A stretch of DNA of 64,000 nt, taken from the NCBI RefSeq assembly GCF_004217145.1, contig NZ_SHKR01000019.1, positions 280,821 to 344,820 on the forward strand. Reading direction: 5' to 3'. Within the stretch, counting starts at the first letter, position 1; each line of letters begins with the position of its first letter. A program made the translations under genes and the position numbers. Below, one piece after another: positions 35,612 to 44,192 of this stretch. Origin of the DNA: Kribbella rubisoli. GTDB taxonomy: Bacteria > Actinomycetota > Actinomycetes > Propionibacteriales > Kribbellaceae. Under the pieces are notes generated by a model. That model worked only from the letters and a program-made list of their open reading frames with translations. It ran no database searches and was not told the DNA's origin.

Positions 35612-35665
35612 GCCGACCAGCCAACCGGACAACCGCCATCCCCGGATCACGGAGAGTAAGCAGTA

Positions 35666-36490
35666 TCAGAACAGAATCGTCGCGAACGTCTCGATCGTGC
35701 GGAAGCCGACCCGCTCGTACGCCGCGCGCGCCGGCAGGTTGAAGGCATTGACGTACAGCGTGACGACGGGCGCGATCTGCCGAGCCAGCTCCACGACCGC
35801 CGCCATACCTGGCGCAGCGAGGCCCCGGCCGCGGTACTCCGGATCGACCCACACGCCCTGGATCTGGCACACGCCGGAGCCGACCGATCCGACCTCGGCC
35901 TTGAACACCACCCGGCCGTCCTCGATCCGGGCGAACGCACGCCCGGCCCGGATCAGCTCGGCCACCCGGGACCGGTAGAACGTCCCGTCCGGCCCGGTCT
36001 GCGGCGGTACGCCGACCTCCTCGGTGTACATCGCCACACACGCCGGATACAGCACCGGCAGCTCGACCGGCTCCACCGCGCGGACCAGCGGATCCGGTGC
36101 GATCAACGGCGACCCCTCGATCACCATGAACGGCTGGTCGTCCCGCACCTCGCGGGCCGGACCCCAGTGCGGCTCGAGGATGCTCCACAGCTGGTCGACC
36201 GCGCGGGCCTGCCCGAGGATCTGGAAGCAGTTCCGCCCGCGCCGCATCGCGTACGCCGCGAACGCGCGCAGCGCCACGTCGTCCGCGCCCACCGGCACCA
36301 TGTTTCCGCCGGCGTGGCACAGGGCCTCCAGCGCACCCTTGTCGACGTACCCCCAGACCTCGGCGCCGCGTCGCGGGTCGAGTCCGGACGCCTGGACCAG
36401 GCTGTCGACGAACACATTCACGACCGGATCGCGAGCGATGACCGCGCGCGCCGCCGCGAGGTCACGAGGACCGAGAACCCGTACGCCCAC
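35666..36490 (-). CDS. GNAT protein with N-terminal DUF4081 domain
   Basis: A 274-residue protein. The N-terminal half (GPRDLAAARAVIARDPVVNVFV, GNMVPVGADDVALRAF) is DUF4081-like; the C-terminal half is GNAT with IQGVWVDPEYRGRGLAAPG and FNLPARAAYERVGF. In many actinobacteria this gene lies directly next to ispG. Here ispG is 8 kb away on the same strand, which marks an insertion or rearrangement. The role in vivo is unknown. Confidence 0.88.
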   Translation of the reverse strand: MGVRVLGPRDLAAARAVIARDPVVNVFVDSLVQASGLDPRRGAEVWGYVDKGALEALCHAGGNMVPVGADDVALRAFAAYAMRRGRNCFQILGQARAVDQLWSILEPHWGPAREVRDDQPFMVIEGSPLIAPDPLVRAVEPVELPVLYPACVAMYTEEVGVPPQTGPDGTFYRSRVAELIRAGRAFARIEDGRVVFKAEVGSVGSGVCQIQGVWVDPEYRGRGLAAPGMAAVVELARQIAPVVTLYVNAFNLPARAAYERVGFRTIETFATILF

Positions 36491-36540
36491 GCGCAGAACT
36501 TAGCGGATGATCGCGCCGCACGTATAAAACAGGGCCGCAG

Positions 36541-37797
36541 TCAGACCGCCTGGGTGTCGTGTCCGGCCGCGATCCGGCGCAACGGCGAGGTCCACGCGAA
36601 GACCACGCCGACGCACCCGCACAGCCCCATCAGCACCATTCCAGTGCGCGGTCCGAACGCGTTGCCGAGCACGCCGCCGACTACTGAGCCCAGCGTCCAC
36701 CCGACGCCCCAGGACAGCATCCGGCCGGCTGTGTTGACCCGGCCGAGCAGCTTCTCCGGAGTCACCTGCTGGCGGTACGAGATCGCGTTGACGATCACTA
36801 GCACGTACGCCGAACCCCAGACGAGCGTCGCAACCGCAGCGGCGACCCAGTTGGGTGACAGTGGGGTGAGCACGCCTAGGAGTGCAGAGACCGGTAGTGC
36901 GTACAGGGTGATCGCTGCGGGCGGCATCCGCTTCAGCAACCGGGGCAGGCTGAGTGCGGCGATCAGTCCGCCGATCCCCCACGTCCCCCACACCAGTCCG
37001 AACCGGAGTCCCGACGTACCGACGTGGAGGACGCGGTCGCACCAGACCACGATCAGCGCCATGAATCCACCGCCGGCGAACGACTGGATGCTGCCGACGA
37101 TCGTCATGGTCCGTACGCCGGCGTGGTGGGTCAGGTACCGCAAGCCGTCACCGATATCGGTCAGTACTACCCGCGGGCGGAGCGGCGGCTGACCCGCACG
37201 GGACTCGGACATCGCCCGCACGATCCCACGGACAGCGAACGCGGACGCTGCGAAGCTGAGCGCGTCCAGCGTGAGCAGACTGGCCGGATCGAGTACGGCG
37301 AGGGTCAGACCGGTCAGCGGCGGGACGAACAGCTCGATCAGACTCGACGCCGTCCAGACTGCGGAGTTCGCCTGCGCTACTCGGGCGCGGCCGACCAGGA
37401 CCGGCAGTGCACCGAAGTTCGCGCCGTCGAAGAACGTGTAGACGGACTGCACGGTGAACGCGACCACCAGGACGTGGGCGATCGTCAGCACGCCAAGCAG
37501 GTGCGCAACAGGCACCGAGCCGACCAGTACGGCGTTGACGCAGTCCGCGGTGATCATCACGCGCCGCCGGTTCCAGCGGTCCGCGAGCGCACCGGCGAAC
37601 AGTCCGGTCAGCAGGTACGGCGCTGACTCCAGCGCCGTCACCAGTGCGGTCAGGACGGTCGAACCGCTCAGCCGGTAGACGAGCACCGGCAGCGCGATCG
37701 CCGTCACCATCGATCCGGTGATCGACAGCGCGCGGGCCAGCCAGTACCGCCGGAAGTCCGGGTCGTCGCGCAGCCGGTCGGGCCTCACTGTCGTCAT
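36541..37797 (-). CDS. MFS transporter (MFS_3-like efflux)
   Basis: A 418-residue, roughly 12-helix transporter. It starts RDDPDFRRYWLARALSITGSM and has GALADRWNRRRVMI in loop 2-3 and ERVNTAGRMLSWG-like RVNTAGRMLSWGVGWTLG later. The group includes macrolide exporters, but the substrate is unknown. It stands at the edge of the 36.5-44.5 kb accessory segment, with no obvious regulator beside it. Confidence 0.85.
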   Translation of the reverse strand: MTTVRPDRLRDDPDFRRYWLARALSITGSMVTAIALPVLVYRLSGSTVLTALVTALESAPYLLTGLFAGALADRWNRRRVMITADCVNAVLVGSVPVAHLLGVLTIAHVLVVAFTVQSVYTFFDGANFGALPVLVGRARVAQANSAVWTASSLIELFVPPLTGLTLAVLDPASLLTLDALSFAASAFAVRGIVRAMSESRAGQPPLRPRVVLTDIGDGLRYLTHHAGVRTMTIVGSIQSFAGGGFMALIVVWCDRVLHVGTSGLRFGLVWGTWGIGGLIAALSLPRLLKRMPPAAITLYALPVSALLGVLTPLSPNWVAAAVATLVWGSAYVLVIVNAISYRQQVTPEKLLGRVNTAGRMLSWGVGWTLGSVVGGVLGNAFGPRTGMVLMGLCGCVGVVFAWTSPLRRIAAGHDTQAV

Positions 37798-37815
37798 GAG
37801 CGGAATCCTGCAAGT

Positions 37816-38298
37816 TCAGGTGCGGTCGAGGTCAATGACCATCCACATCAAATCGACGCCGAGATCGCGATTCGGGGTCCGCTTCGCCTCGGTGAATCCT
37901 TGAGAGCGGTAGAAGCCGATCGCCTGTTCGTTCGCGACCAGCACGTCGAGCAGGAGTTCCGGCGTACCGTCCGGGAGGGCTGCGATCGCAGCGTCGAGGA
38001 GTGCTTTGCCGATGCCCTTGCCCTGCTGGTCAGGGAGCACATACAGCTTCCACATCACCCAGAAGTCTTCTTCGCGACCCAATCCGACCATGCCGAGAAG
38101 CGCGTCGCTGTCGGTCGCCACGAGGGTGATGCCTTTGCTGATGCCGCGTTCGACGGCCTCTACGGACCACCACTGGGCCAGTCCGTCGGTGATGAACGCT
38201 TCCGGCACCAGTCCGGCGTACGCGACCGGCCAGGTCGTCAGACCGATCTGCCGGATCGCGTCGACGTCGCTGGGCTCGGCCCGCCGTACGGCGATCAT
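37816..38298 (-). CDS. GNAT acetyltransferase
   Basis: A 160-residue single-domain GNAT. The acetyl-CoA loop is PDQQGKGIGKALLDAAI and motif B is ANEQAIGFYRSQGF. The N-terminus (RRAEPSDVDAIRQIGLTTW) is canonical. The start overlaps the VOC-protein stop (ATGA), making it the last gene of a three-gene unit with the ribbon-helix-helix protein. The substrate is unknown. Confidence 0.88.
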   Translation of the reverse strand: MIAVRRAEPSDVDAIRQIGLTTWPVAYAGLVPEAFITDGLAQWWSVEAVERGISKGITLVATDSDALLGMVGLGREEDFWVMWKLYVLPDQQGKGIGKALLDAAIAALPDGTPELLLDVLVANEQAIGFYRSQGFTEAKRTPNRDLGVDLMWMVIDLDRT

Positions 38299-38939
38299 CC
38301 GTGCACCACCGTGAGCTGGCCGTCAGGGTCCACGATCTCCAGCCCGGTCGCTGTCGGCGTCACGTCGTACTTGTCTAGCCGGCGTTGGACCTCGTCCAGG
38401 TCCTCCGTAGTGGTCAGGTCCAGCCGGACGGCGAATGCTTGATCGGCGGGTCCGAATCGTACTGGGGCCTCCATGCCGACGCCTTCGAAGAAGCGGCGCC
38501 AGGCCGGCTCCTCGGCACCCGTCAGGTACGGCGTGACCGACCAGCGCTCGTCCGGACGCGCGTCGTGCAGCTTGTACCCGTACATGTCCTCGGAGCGCTC
38601 GTCGACCCAGATGACGACGCCGTCCGGTCCTGTCACGGACAGCACGCGCCCGTACGCCTCGTCGAAGACAGTCGCGTCGACGAACCCCACCTGCTCGAGC
38701 CGGTCCCTCAGCTCGTCGATCTTCTCCGCCTCGAAGGAGAGCGTGGTCTGGCCCGGCTGCCCGCCAGTACTACTGCTCGCCGCGTCGTGCAGCGCGACCA
38801 TGCCGCGACCGGTCAGCATGTCGACCCAACCCCCCTGCTCGGACTCGATCCGCGACCGCAGCCCTAGCGCCTCGAGAAACGCGCGCATCGCTTCCACGTC
38901 CGCCGTGAACCGCAGCGGCCTGATCACCGTATTGCTCAT
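38295..38939 (-). CDS. Two-domain VOC (glyoxalase/bleomycin-resistance-fold) protein
   Basis: A 214-residue protein with two betaalphabetabetabeta halves (RPLRFTADVEAMRAFLEALGL and VTPYLTGAEEPAWRRFFEGVGM). Such proteins bind metals or small toxic compounds. Metal ligands are not obvious, so it may sequester rather than catalyse. It overlaps the ribbon-helix-helix gene upstream and the GNAT gene downstream, each by ATGA. Confidence 0.8.
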   Translation of the reverse strand: MSNTVIRPLRFTADVEAMRAFLEALGLRSRIESEQGGWVDMLTGRGMVALHDAASSSTGGQPGQTTLSFEAEKIDELRDRLEQVGFVDATVFDEAYGRVLSVTGPDGVVIWVDERSEDMYGYKLHDARPDERWSVTPYLTGAEEPAWRRFFEGVGMEAPVRFGPADQAFAVRLDLTTTEDLDEVQRRLDKYDVTPTATGLEIVDPDGQLTVVHG

Positions 38940-39100
38940 CCCCGCGCCTCCCCATGCTTGTCCAGGTACTCCGCCAGCGCCTGCTCGACCAGCGACGACA
39001 GACTCGCCCCCTCGTCGATCGCCTTGTGCTTCACCCGCCGCACCAATCCCGGCGGCAGATACACGTTGAACTGCACCTTCTTGCCACCATCATCCGCCAT
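38936..39100 (-). CDS. Small ribbon-helix-helix (CopG-like) protein
   Basis: A 54-residue gene. It reads VQFNVYLPPGLVRRVKHKA then a helix ending LVEQALAEYLDKHG, the beta-strand plus two-helix layout of ribbon-helix-helix DNA-binding dimers. The stop overlaps the VOC start (ATGA). A TAGCAATATA stretch and CTAG repeats lie just upstream, possibly its promoter and operator. It likely autoregulates the RHH-VOC-GNAT unit; alternatively it is an orphan antitoxin, but no toxin is coupled. Confidence 0.75.
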   Translation of the reverse strand: MADDGGKKVQFNVYLPPGLVRRVKHKAIDEGASLSSLVEQALAEYLDKHGEARG

Positions 39101-39156
39101 GGCTATATTGCTAGCATCCTAGACAACTAACCGTCAATCGGCAGGGAGATCCGACG

Positions 39157-39525
39157 ATGAACCTCCGCTTCGACCACCTCGGCCTACTCACCGACACCCG
39201 CGAGAAGAACCAGGACCTGGCCGACTTCTTCGCCGACATCCTCGGCCTGGAGATCTCCGGCACCGCGAGTGAGGGGTACGCCGAGGTGAAGGCCGGCGCG
39301 ATGACGATCGCCCTGCACACCGGTGCGATGGTCGACGACTTCGGCGCCCTCGGCGGCACCCTCCTCCAGTTCAGCAGCGACGACGTGCGCGCCGACATCG
39401 AAGAGATCCGCCGCCGAGGCGGCAACGTGGTTCTCGAGCCGACCGAGACCGACTGGGGTACGACGTCGGCGTACGTCGCCGGCCCGCACGGCGTGCTGGT
39501 CGAGCTCTACAAGTTCGGCGGTTAG
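39157..39525 (+). CDS. VOC family protein
   Basis: A 122-residue single VOC domain starting LRFDHLGLLTDTREKNQDLADFF and ending YVAGPHGVLVELYKF, with possible metal ligands His (FDHLG) and Glu (VELY). It is divergent from the RHH gene and overlaps the trxA stop by 4 bp. The function is unspecified: dioxygenase, isomerase or drug binding. Confidence 0.82.
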   Translation: MNLRFDHLGLLTDTREKNQDLADFFADILGLEISGTASEGYAEVKAGAMTIALHTGAMVDDFGALGGTLLQFSSDDVRADIEEIRRRGGNVVLEPTETDWGTTSAYVAGPHGVLVELYKFGG

Positions 39526-39857
39526 ACGGCGGTCAGGAGGGCGTCGTCGAGTTCCTTCTGGAGGCGGGCCTTGGGGCGGGCGCCTACTACGGACCAGATC
39601 ATTTCGCCGTGGTGGAACAGGATCAGGGTGGGGAGCGCCATCACGCGGTAACGGGCCGAGATGGACGGGTTCTCGTCGGAGTTCAGTTTCACCACGGTCA
39701 TGTGATCGGCGCGGTCGGCGGCGATCTGCGCGAGGACCGGCGCGATCTGGTGGCAGGGCGGGCACCATTCGGCCCAGAAGTCCACGAGTACAGGCTTTTC
39801 GGACCGCAGGACGGCCTCGTCGAAGGTGGCCTCGTCGACGGTACGCAGTTCACTCAT
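39522..39857 (-). CDS. Thioredoxin with WCPPC active site
   Basis: A 111-residue thioredoxin-fold protein with LVDFWAEWCPPCHQIAP (Cys32/Cys35), a cis-Pro in MALPTLILFHHG and the expected length. The active site is CPPC instead of the canonical CGPC, which is expected to alter redox potential. It overlaps the stop of a MerR regulator gene (ATGA), so its expression is probably inducible rather than housekeeping. No thioredoxin reductase gene is adjacent. Confidence 0.9.
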   Translation of the reverse strand: MSELRTVDEATFDEAVLRSEKPVLVDFWAEWCPPCHQIAPVLAQIAADRADHMTVVKLNSDENPSISARYRVMALPTLILFHHGEMIWSVVGARPKARLQKELDDALLTAV

Positions 39858-40222
39858 AGTTGTTTCATCCTCCAGCTCTCGGCATCGGTCAGGAGGTCGG
39901 TCAGCCGGGCCCGCAGATCGGTGAGTTCCGCGATCCGCCGGTCCACGTCCGCGATCCGGGTCCGGTACGCCGTGAGCGACGCCGGGCAGACGTCGGCGCG
40001 CTCGTTGCCGGCACGCAGGCACTCGATGAACGGATACGTCTGCTCCGCGGTCAGCCCGAGACTCAGCAGCGCCTTCACCTCACGCACCACGACCACATCG
40101 TCCGTGTCGTACGCCCGGTACCCGTTCGGCTCGCGCCGCGGTTTGAGCAGCCCCTGCGCCTCGTAGTACCGCACGGCCTTGACCGTCACACCGGCCTCGG
40201 CCGCCAGATCGCTGATCCGCAT
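39854..40222 (-). CDS. MerR family regulator coupled to thioredoxin
   Basis: A 122-residue MerR-type activator. The HTH is MRISDLAAEAGVTVKAVRYYEAQGLL followed by RREPNGYRAYDTDDV. The dimer helix is short and a single Cys lies in ADVCPASLTAYR, the place where metal- or redox-sensing MerR proteins carry sensor cysteines. The ribosome site GGAGG lies 4 nt before the ATG. A near-perfect palindrome sits in its promoter. It likely senses thiol-reactive stress and induces the thioredoxin, by inference. Confidence 0.88.
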   Translation of the reverse strand: MRISDLAAEAGVTVKAVRYYEAQGLLKPRREPNGYRAYDTDDVVVVREVKALLSLGLTAEQTYPFIECLRAGNERADVCPASLTAYRTRIADVDRRIAELTDLRARLTDLLTDAESWRMKQL

Positions 40223-40247
40223 CCCGCCTCCTTCACCCCGACGCTAA

Positions 40248-40269
40248 ACCTTGCCCCCAGGGTCAAGGT
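40248..40269 (-). promoter_or_regulatory. MerR-type operator between promoter elements
   Basis: The 22-bp palindrome begins ACCTTG and ends CAAGGT, with 10 of 11 pairs matching apart from the centre and one step. It lies between TTGACC (-35) and a TTTAGC-like -10 on the minus strand, 18-19 nt apart. A long spacer with an embedded dyad is the hallmark of MerR-activated promoters. It lies 26 nt upstream of the merR-trx start. Confidence 0.75.
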
Positions 40270-40282
40270 CAAGCCAGGATAA

Positions 40283-41896
40283 TCAATGGCCGCGGAACGC
40301 CTCCTCCAGCCACCAGGACGGCTGGTCCGCCACGACCTTCGCATCCACGAGGAGTGGCGCCGAACCCGGTCCGTTCACCCAGTCCTTGACCGCAGCGAGG
40401 TCGCCGACTGTACGTACGGTCGCGGCCTCGAAGCCGTAGCCCCGCGCGATCGCGGCGATGTCGGTCGGCGGGAACGTCACCGTCTCCAAGGGGTGCCCGT
40501 CGGGACCGAAGTGGTGCACCTCGGCGCCGTACGCATCGTCGTTGTAGACGACGACCAGCATCGGCAGGCCCAGCCGCCGAACTGTGTCCAGTTCTGCTGC
40601 ACTCATCAGTGCGCCGCCGTCGCCTAGCGCGGCAACCGGAAGCCGGTCCGGCTGCGCCAGCGCGGCGCCGATCGCGGTGGCGAGGCCGAGCCCGATCGAC
40701 TGGAACGCCTGCGTGAAGCAGAGGCCGTTCTCGTCCGGCACGTCCAGGTAGGCGCTGGGGTAGCCCATGAAGTTGCCGGAGTCGACGGCGACCACGCGTT
40801 CGGCCGGAAGGACGTCGTCGAGCGCGATGCTCAACGTGCGTGGGTCGATTCGGTCGGCCGTGCTCGAGTCGTCGTACGGGACGTCGCGCCAGCGGACGCT
40901 GCCCGGCTCGATGGAGCGGTATCCGATCTGCTGGTCGCCGCAGGCGTCGAGCAGCCGCGAGGCGGTCAGGCCGACGTCGCCGGTGACTCCCAGGTGGATC
41001 TCGCGATGCGCGCCGAGCGCCGACGTGTCGTCGTCGACCTGCACCACGGTGGCGTCGGGTCCGATCAGCTGACCGTGGCGCATCGTCCACATGTTCAGCG
41101 CGCAGCCCCAACCGACGATCAGGTCGGCGGCGCGGATCAGCTCCGCAGTACGCGGTGAGGCGAAGCCGCCCGAGATCCCGAGCGACCAGGGGTTGCCGCG
41201 GAACAGGCCGTGCGCGACAGCTGACGTCGCGAGGAGTGCTCCGGATCGTTCCGCCAATGCTTCGAGGATCTGACGATGTCCGCGAGCTCCGCGGCCTGCG
41301 ACGAAGACGGGCCGCTCGGCACGCCGCAGCAGGTCGGTCAACGCGGCGACTTCAGCGGCGTCCGGCATCACCGCCTCCCGCGACGGCAACTGCTGGGCGG
41401 CCGCGGGTAACGGGACCTCCAACGCCTGCACGGGAAGCGGCACGTTCAGCAGCACCGTCCTGCGCTCGCGTACGGCGGTCGCCACCGCGCCTTGCGCCTG
41501 CGCCGCTGCAGTCTCCGCCGAGGTGATCCGCACCGGGACCGCGCCCACCGCGCGAGCCAGCGCCTCCTGGTCGACGTAGAAGTTCGACCGCGGCTCGAGG
41601 ACCTCCGCCGCGACCACGACCATCGGCGTACGGCTCTTGGCCGCCTCGGCGATCCCGGTCATCGCGTTGGTCAGACCGCACCCCTGGTGGACCGTGAGCG
41701 CGGCGACCGTCCCGCTCATCCGCGAGTACGCGTCAGCCATCGTGGCCGCGCCGCCCTCGTGCCGCGCGGCGACGAACCGCGCGCCGGCGGCGACCATCGC
41801 GTTCGTCAGATGGAAGTTGCCCGAACCGACCACGCCGAACACCTGGCGGACGCCCGCGGCCACCAACGCCCGGCCGACGGCGTCCGCGACGTTCAT
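40283..41896 (-). CDS. Thiamine diphosphate-dependent enzyme (acetolactate synthase-like)
   Basis: A 537-residue three-domain ThDP enzyme. The catalytic Glu47 is in RHEGGAATMADAYSR, the central domain is at about 190-320, and the ThDP/Mg motif is GDGGALMSAAELDT with YNDDAYG following. It resembles the acetolactate-synthase/benzoylformate-decarboxylase superfamily, but no small regulatory subunit is beside it, so a catabolic decarboxylase or carboligase is likelier. The start overlaps the cyclase-family reading frame's natural stop (TGATG), so the two belong together. Confidence 0.88.
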   Translation of the reverse strand: MNVADAVGRALVAAGVRQVFGVVGSGNFHLTNAMVAAGARFVAARHEGGAATMADAYSRMSGTVAALTVHQGCGLTNAMTGIAEAAKSRTPMVVVAAEVLEPRSNFYVDQEALARAVGAVPVRITSAETAAAQAQGAVATAVRERRTVLLNVPLPVQALEVPLPAAAQQLPSREAVMPDAAEVAALTDLLRRAERPVFVAGRGARGHRQILEALAERSGALLATSAVAHGLFRGNPWSLGISGGFASPRTAELIRAADLIVGWGCALNMWTMRHGQLIGPDATVVQVDDDTSALGAHREIHLGVTGDVGLTASRLLDACGDQQIGYRSIEPGSVRWRDVPYDDSSTADRIDPRTLSIALDDVLPAERVVAVDSGNFMGYPSAYLDVPDENGLCFTQAFQSIGLGLATAIGAALAQPDRLPVAALGDGGALMSAAELDTVRRLGLPMLVVVYNDDAYGAEVHHFGPDGHPLETVTFPPTDIAAIARGYGFEAATVRTVGDLAAVKDWVNGPGSAPLLVDAKVVADQPSWWLEEAFRGH

Positions 41897-41991
41897 CAGC
41901 GTTCGACCAGCGCGAGCACCCGTGCGGGAGCGCCGGAGCCGCCGACGATCGGCAACGGTCCGGCGATGATGACGGCACCGGTCGACGGGAG

Positions 41992-42678
41992 CTACGCGAG
42001 GTTCTGGAGCTGCGTCAGCCCGTACTTGTCACTGCCCATCAGGTACGAGTGGCACGGGAACGGCGGGTCGAACGAGTGCGCCTTCCCGGCGTCGGTGCCG
42101 ACGGTCTCGACGCCCATGCCGAGTACAGACGACTCCTGCGCGACCCAGCGCGCGCACTCGGGCGACAGGCCCGGCGTATGCGGTCCGTTCTCGTCGGCGT
42201 TGATGAACGCCTCCTGCGAGTGCGATCGCGCGTCCCAGCCCGTGCGGACGAACAGCCAGCCGCCCTTCGGAAGCGGGACGTTCTCCGCCTCCCAGGCCTT
42301 GAGGTGGTCGACCTCGACGAGGAAGTCGGGGTTCTTCTCGACCTCCGCGGTGAAGTCGAGCACGACGGCCGGAGCGATCAGCCGGTTCGCCGGGACCGAG
42401 GCGATGTCGGCGAGGTCCTTGCCGGTGACCCAGTGGTTCGGTGCGTCGAAGTGCGTGCCGGTGTGCTCGCCGCTGGTGAAGTTGTTCCAGTACCAGGCCG
42501 GGCCGCGGTCGTCGTACCTGCTGATCTCCTCCAGCGCGAACTGCGCCGTCTGGCCGAACTCCGGCGGCAACTGGATGACCGGCGTCGAAGCGGACAACGG
42601 CGAGGTCAGATCCACCACCTCGATCGACCCGTCCGCGAGTGCAGTCGTTAGTGCCGACAGGAGCGACGAACCAGCCAT
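41992..42678 (-). CDS. Cyclase family protein (kynurenine formamidase-like), cut short by an in-frame amber codon
   Basis: A 228-residue product of the PF04199 metal hydrolase family. The metal motif is SGEHTGTHFDAPNHW, with GWLFVRTGWDAR later. Translation stops at TAG (41992-41994) after QLQNLA, yet the same frame continues for 31 sense codons (LPSTGAVIIAGPLPIVGGSG and on) to a TGA at 41896-41898 that overlaps the next start. Those residues match the conserved family C-terminus. This is therefore a nonsense mutation, a sequencing error, or readthrough. GGAGG lies 6 nt before the ATG at 42678. Members hydrolyse cyclic amides or esters, or N-formylkynurenine. Confidence 0.82.
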   Translation of the reverse strand: MAGSSLLSALTTALADGSIEVVDLTSPLSASTPVIQLPPEFGQTAQFALEEISRYDDRGPAWYWNNFTSGEHTGTHFDAPNHWVTGKDLADIASVPANRLIAPAVVLDFTAEVEKNPDFLVEVDHLKAWEAENVPLPKGGWLFVRTGWDARSHSQEAFINADENGPHTPGLSPECARWVAQESSVLGMGVETVGTDAGKAHSFDPPFPCHSYLMGSDKYGLTQLQNLA

Positions 42679-42732
42679 GCGGACCTCCAGCGAGTGGCGT
42701 ACTTGACCCAAGGCCAAGTCAGGATAGACCGC

Positions 42733-43239
42733 ATGCTGCTCGCGACCTTTCGCTCACCGGACCTCGCTCCCGGCGGACGTGTGGTCGAACGCACCGCGGT
42801 CCGCGGGGTGCTGTTCCGCGGACCGGAGTTGCTGCTGCTCGCGTCCCGCCATGGCGACTACAAGTTCCCCGGCGGCGGCGTCGAACCCGGCGAGTCCTTC
42901 GAGGTCGCGCTACGACGCGAGTTCCGCGAGGAGTGCGCGTACGACGCGGTTGTCGTCGGAGCCGAGCTGGCGACGACCCGCGAGGAGGTGCCGGCGATCG
43001 ACGCGGAGTACGACGTGTTCGGCATGACGTCGTACTACTTCGAATGCTCGGGCGGGACGCCGGTCGGTGAGCAGCAGTTGGAGGGCTACGAGGCCGAGCT
43101 GGAACTCACGCCGCAGTGGGTGACCGTCGACGCCGCACTGGCGGCGAACCGCCGGGTGATGGAGAGCGGCGTCGGCGTGATGCGCTGGCTGGTGCGCGAG
43201 ACCGCCGTACTGGAGTGGCTCAGCGAACGTACTCGCTGA
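42733..43239 (+). CDS. NUDIX hydrolase
   Basis: A 168-residue protein with the Nudix box (GGGVEPGESFEVALRREF then REECAYDA). It would hydrolyse a nucleoside diphosphate linked to another group, using Mg. The N-terminal VVERTAVRGVLFRGPELLLL is typical. AGGA lies 8 nt before the ATG at 42733; an earlier in-frame GTG at 42694 lacks a ribosome site. It is divergent from the cyclase gene and overlaps the nucleosidase stop by 20 bp. Confidence 0.88.
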   Translation: MLLATFRSPDLAPGGRVVERTAVRGVLFRGPELLLLASRHGDYKFPGGGVEPGESFEVALRREFREECAYDAVVVGAELATTREEVPAIDAEYDVFGMTSYYFECSGGTPVGEQQLEGYEAELELTPQWVTVDAALAANRRVMESGVGVMRWLVRETAVLEWLSERTR

Positions 43240-43768
43240 CCCACTCCCCCAGCACCTTCGCGCTGGCGTCCACCAGAGCCGGCCAGTCGAGCGCGGCCTC
43301 ATCCGCCGAGTCCGACACATGCTTCACGACCCGAACCGGTACGCCGTACTCGCGGCACGCGTACACGACGCCGTACGCCTCCATGTCCACCAGATGCGCC
43401 CGCTCCGCCAGCCGCTCCCGCACCACAGGATCCGTCACAAACACATCCCCCGACGCGAGCACCGTCCCGTCCCCACCGTCGACGCGCAGCTCGTCCTGCG
43501 GATCCAACCCGATAGCCCGAATCGCATCCGCATTCACATCGTGATTGATCACCAGACTCGGCAGGTAAAGCCCAGCCATCCCGTCCCGCAGCGCCCCGGT
43601 AGTCCCAACATTCAGCACCACAAGATCCGCGGTATCCCGCCCCGCCAACGCTCGCCCGACCGCCACCGCAGCAGCCGTCTTCCCAACCCCGGTAACCACC
43701 ACCGGAATCCCGTCGGGCACGTACCTAGCCTCTCCAGCGACCGCACTGACCACCAAATACTCGGTCAC
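43220..43768 (-). CDS. Nucleosidase of the MTA/SAH nucleosidase (phosphorylase 1) superfamily
   Basis: A 182-residue enzyme that cleaves the N-glycosidic bond of a nucleoside. Motifs: VVVTGVGKTAAAVAV, LNVGTTGAL, and the substrate/Asp region VDMEAYGVVYACREYGVPV ending VVKHVSDSAD, where Met-Glu binds ribose and Asp acts on the base. It is shorter than Mtn (about 230), as in related actinobacterial proteins. The GTG start at 43768 follows the vapC stop by 1 nt, so it is coupled to the VapBC module. Confidence 0.85.
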   Translation of the reverse strand: MTEYLVVSAVAGEARYVPDGIPVVVTGVGKTAAAVAVGRALAGRDTADLVVLNVGTTGALRDGMAGLYLPSLVINHDVNADAIRAIGLDPQDELRVDGGDGTVLASGDVFVTDPVVRERLAERAHLVDMEAYGVVYACREYGVPVRVVKHVSDSADEAALDWPALVDASAKVLGEWVSEYVR

Positions 43769-43769
43769 C

Positions 43770-44192
43770 TCAGAGCGACCCCTTCGGCGCAACCCACTCC
43801 ACCGACTGCCCGGTGATCTTCGCAATCCGGTCGTAGTCCTCGTCGTAATGCAGAACTGTCAAGCCCGCCAGCTCGGCGGTCGCCGCGATGATCAGGTCAG
43901 GCAGCTTGAAGCCTCGGTGCTGACTCTTCTTCGCCAGCATCCGATGAACGTCGAGTGCTCGATCCATGGCCTCGGCGGTGACCTCCACCCACCGTTGTCC
44001 GTGCAGCGTCGTCCAGAGACGCTCGTACGCCTTCGGGTCGGGCGCGTTGTTGAGGCACTCGAGAAGGATCATCTGGCAGAAGGCGAGCCGGCCCTCGATC
44101 AGCAGGCTGTCGAAGCGACGCTTCACATCTTCGTGCCGACCACGGAGGACGAAGACCGACGTGTCCACCAGGTAGGCGGCGCCGGCCATCAT
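43770..44192 (-). CDS. vapC: VapC-type PIN-domain toxin
   Basis: A 140-residue PIN ribonuclease. Acidic metal ligands: Asp10 in YLVDTSVFV, Glu in ILLECLNN, and Asp in LPDLIIAATAEL with YDEDYDRIA near the end. VapC toxins cut tRNA or rRNA when free of antitoxin. It overlaps the antitoxin stop (ATGA). Genomic position beside the ispG core operon suggests the module helped fix the accessory segment; that is inference. Confidence 0.9.
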   Translation of the reverse strand: MMAGAAYLVDTSVFVLRGRHEDVKRRFDSLLIEGRLAFCQMILLECLNNAPDPKAYERLWTTLHGQRWVEVTAEAMDRALDVHRMLAKKSQHRGFKLPDLIIAATAELAGLTVLHYDEDYDRIAKITGQSVEWVAPKGSL

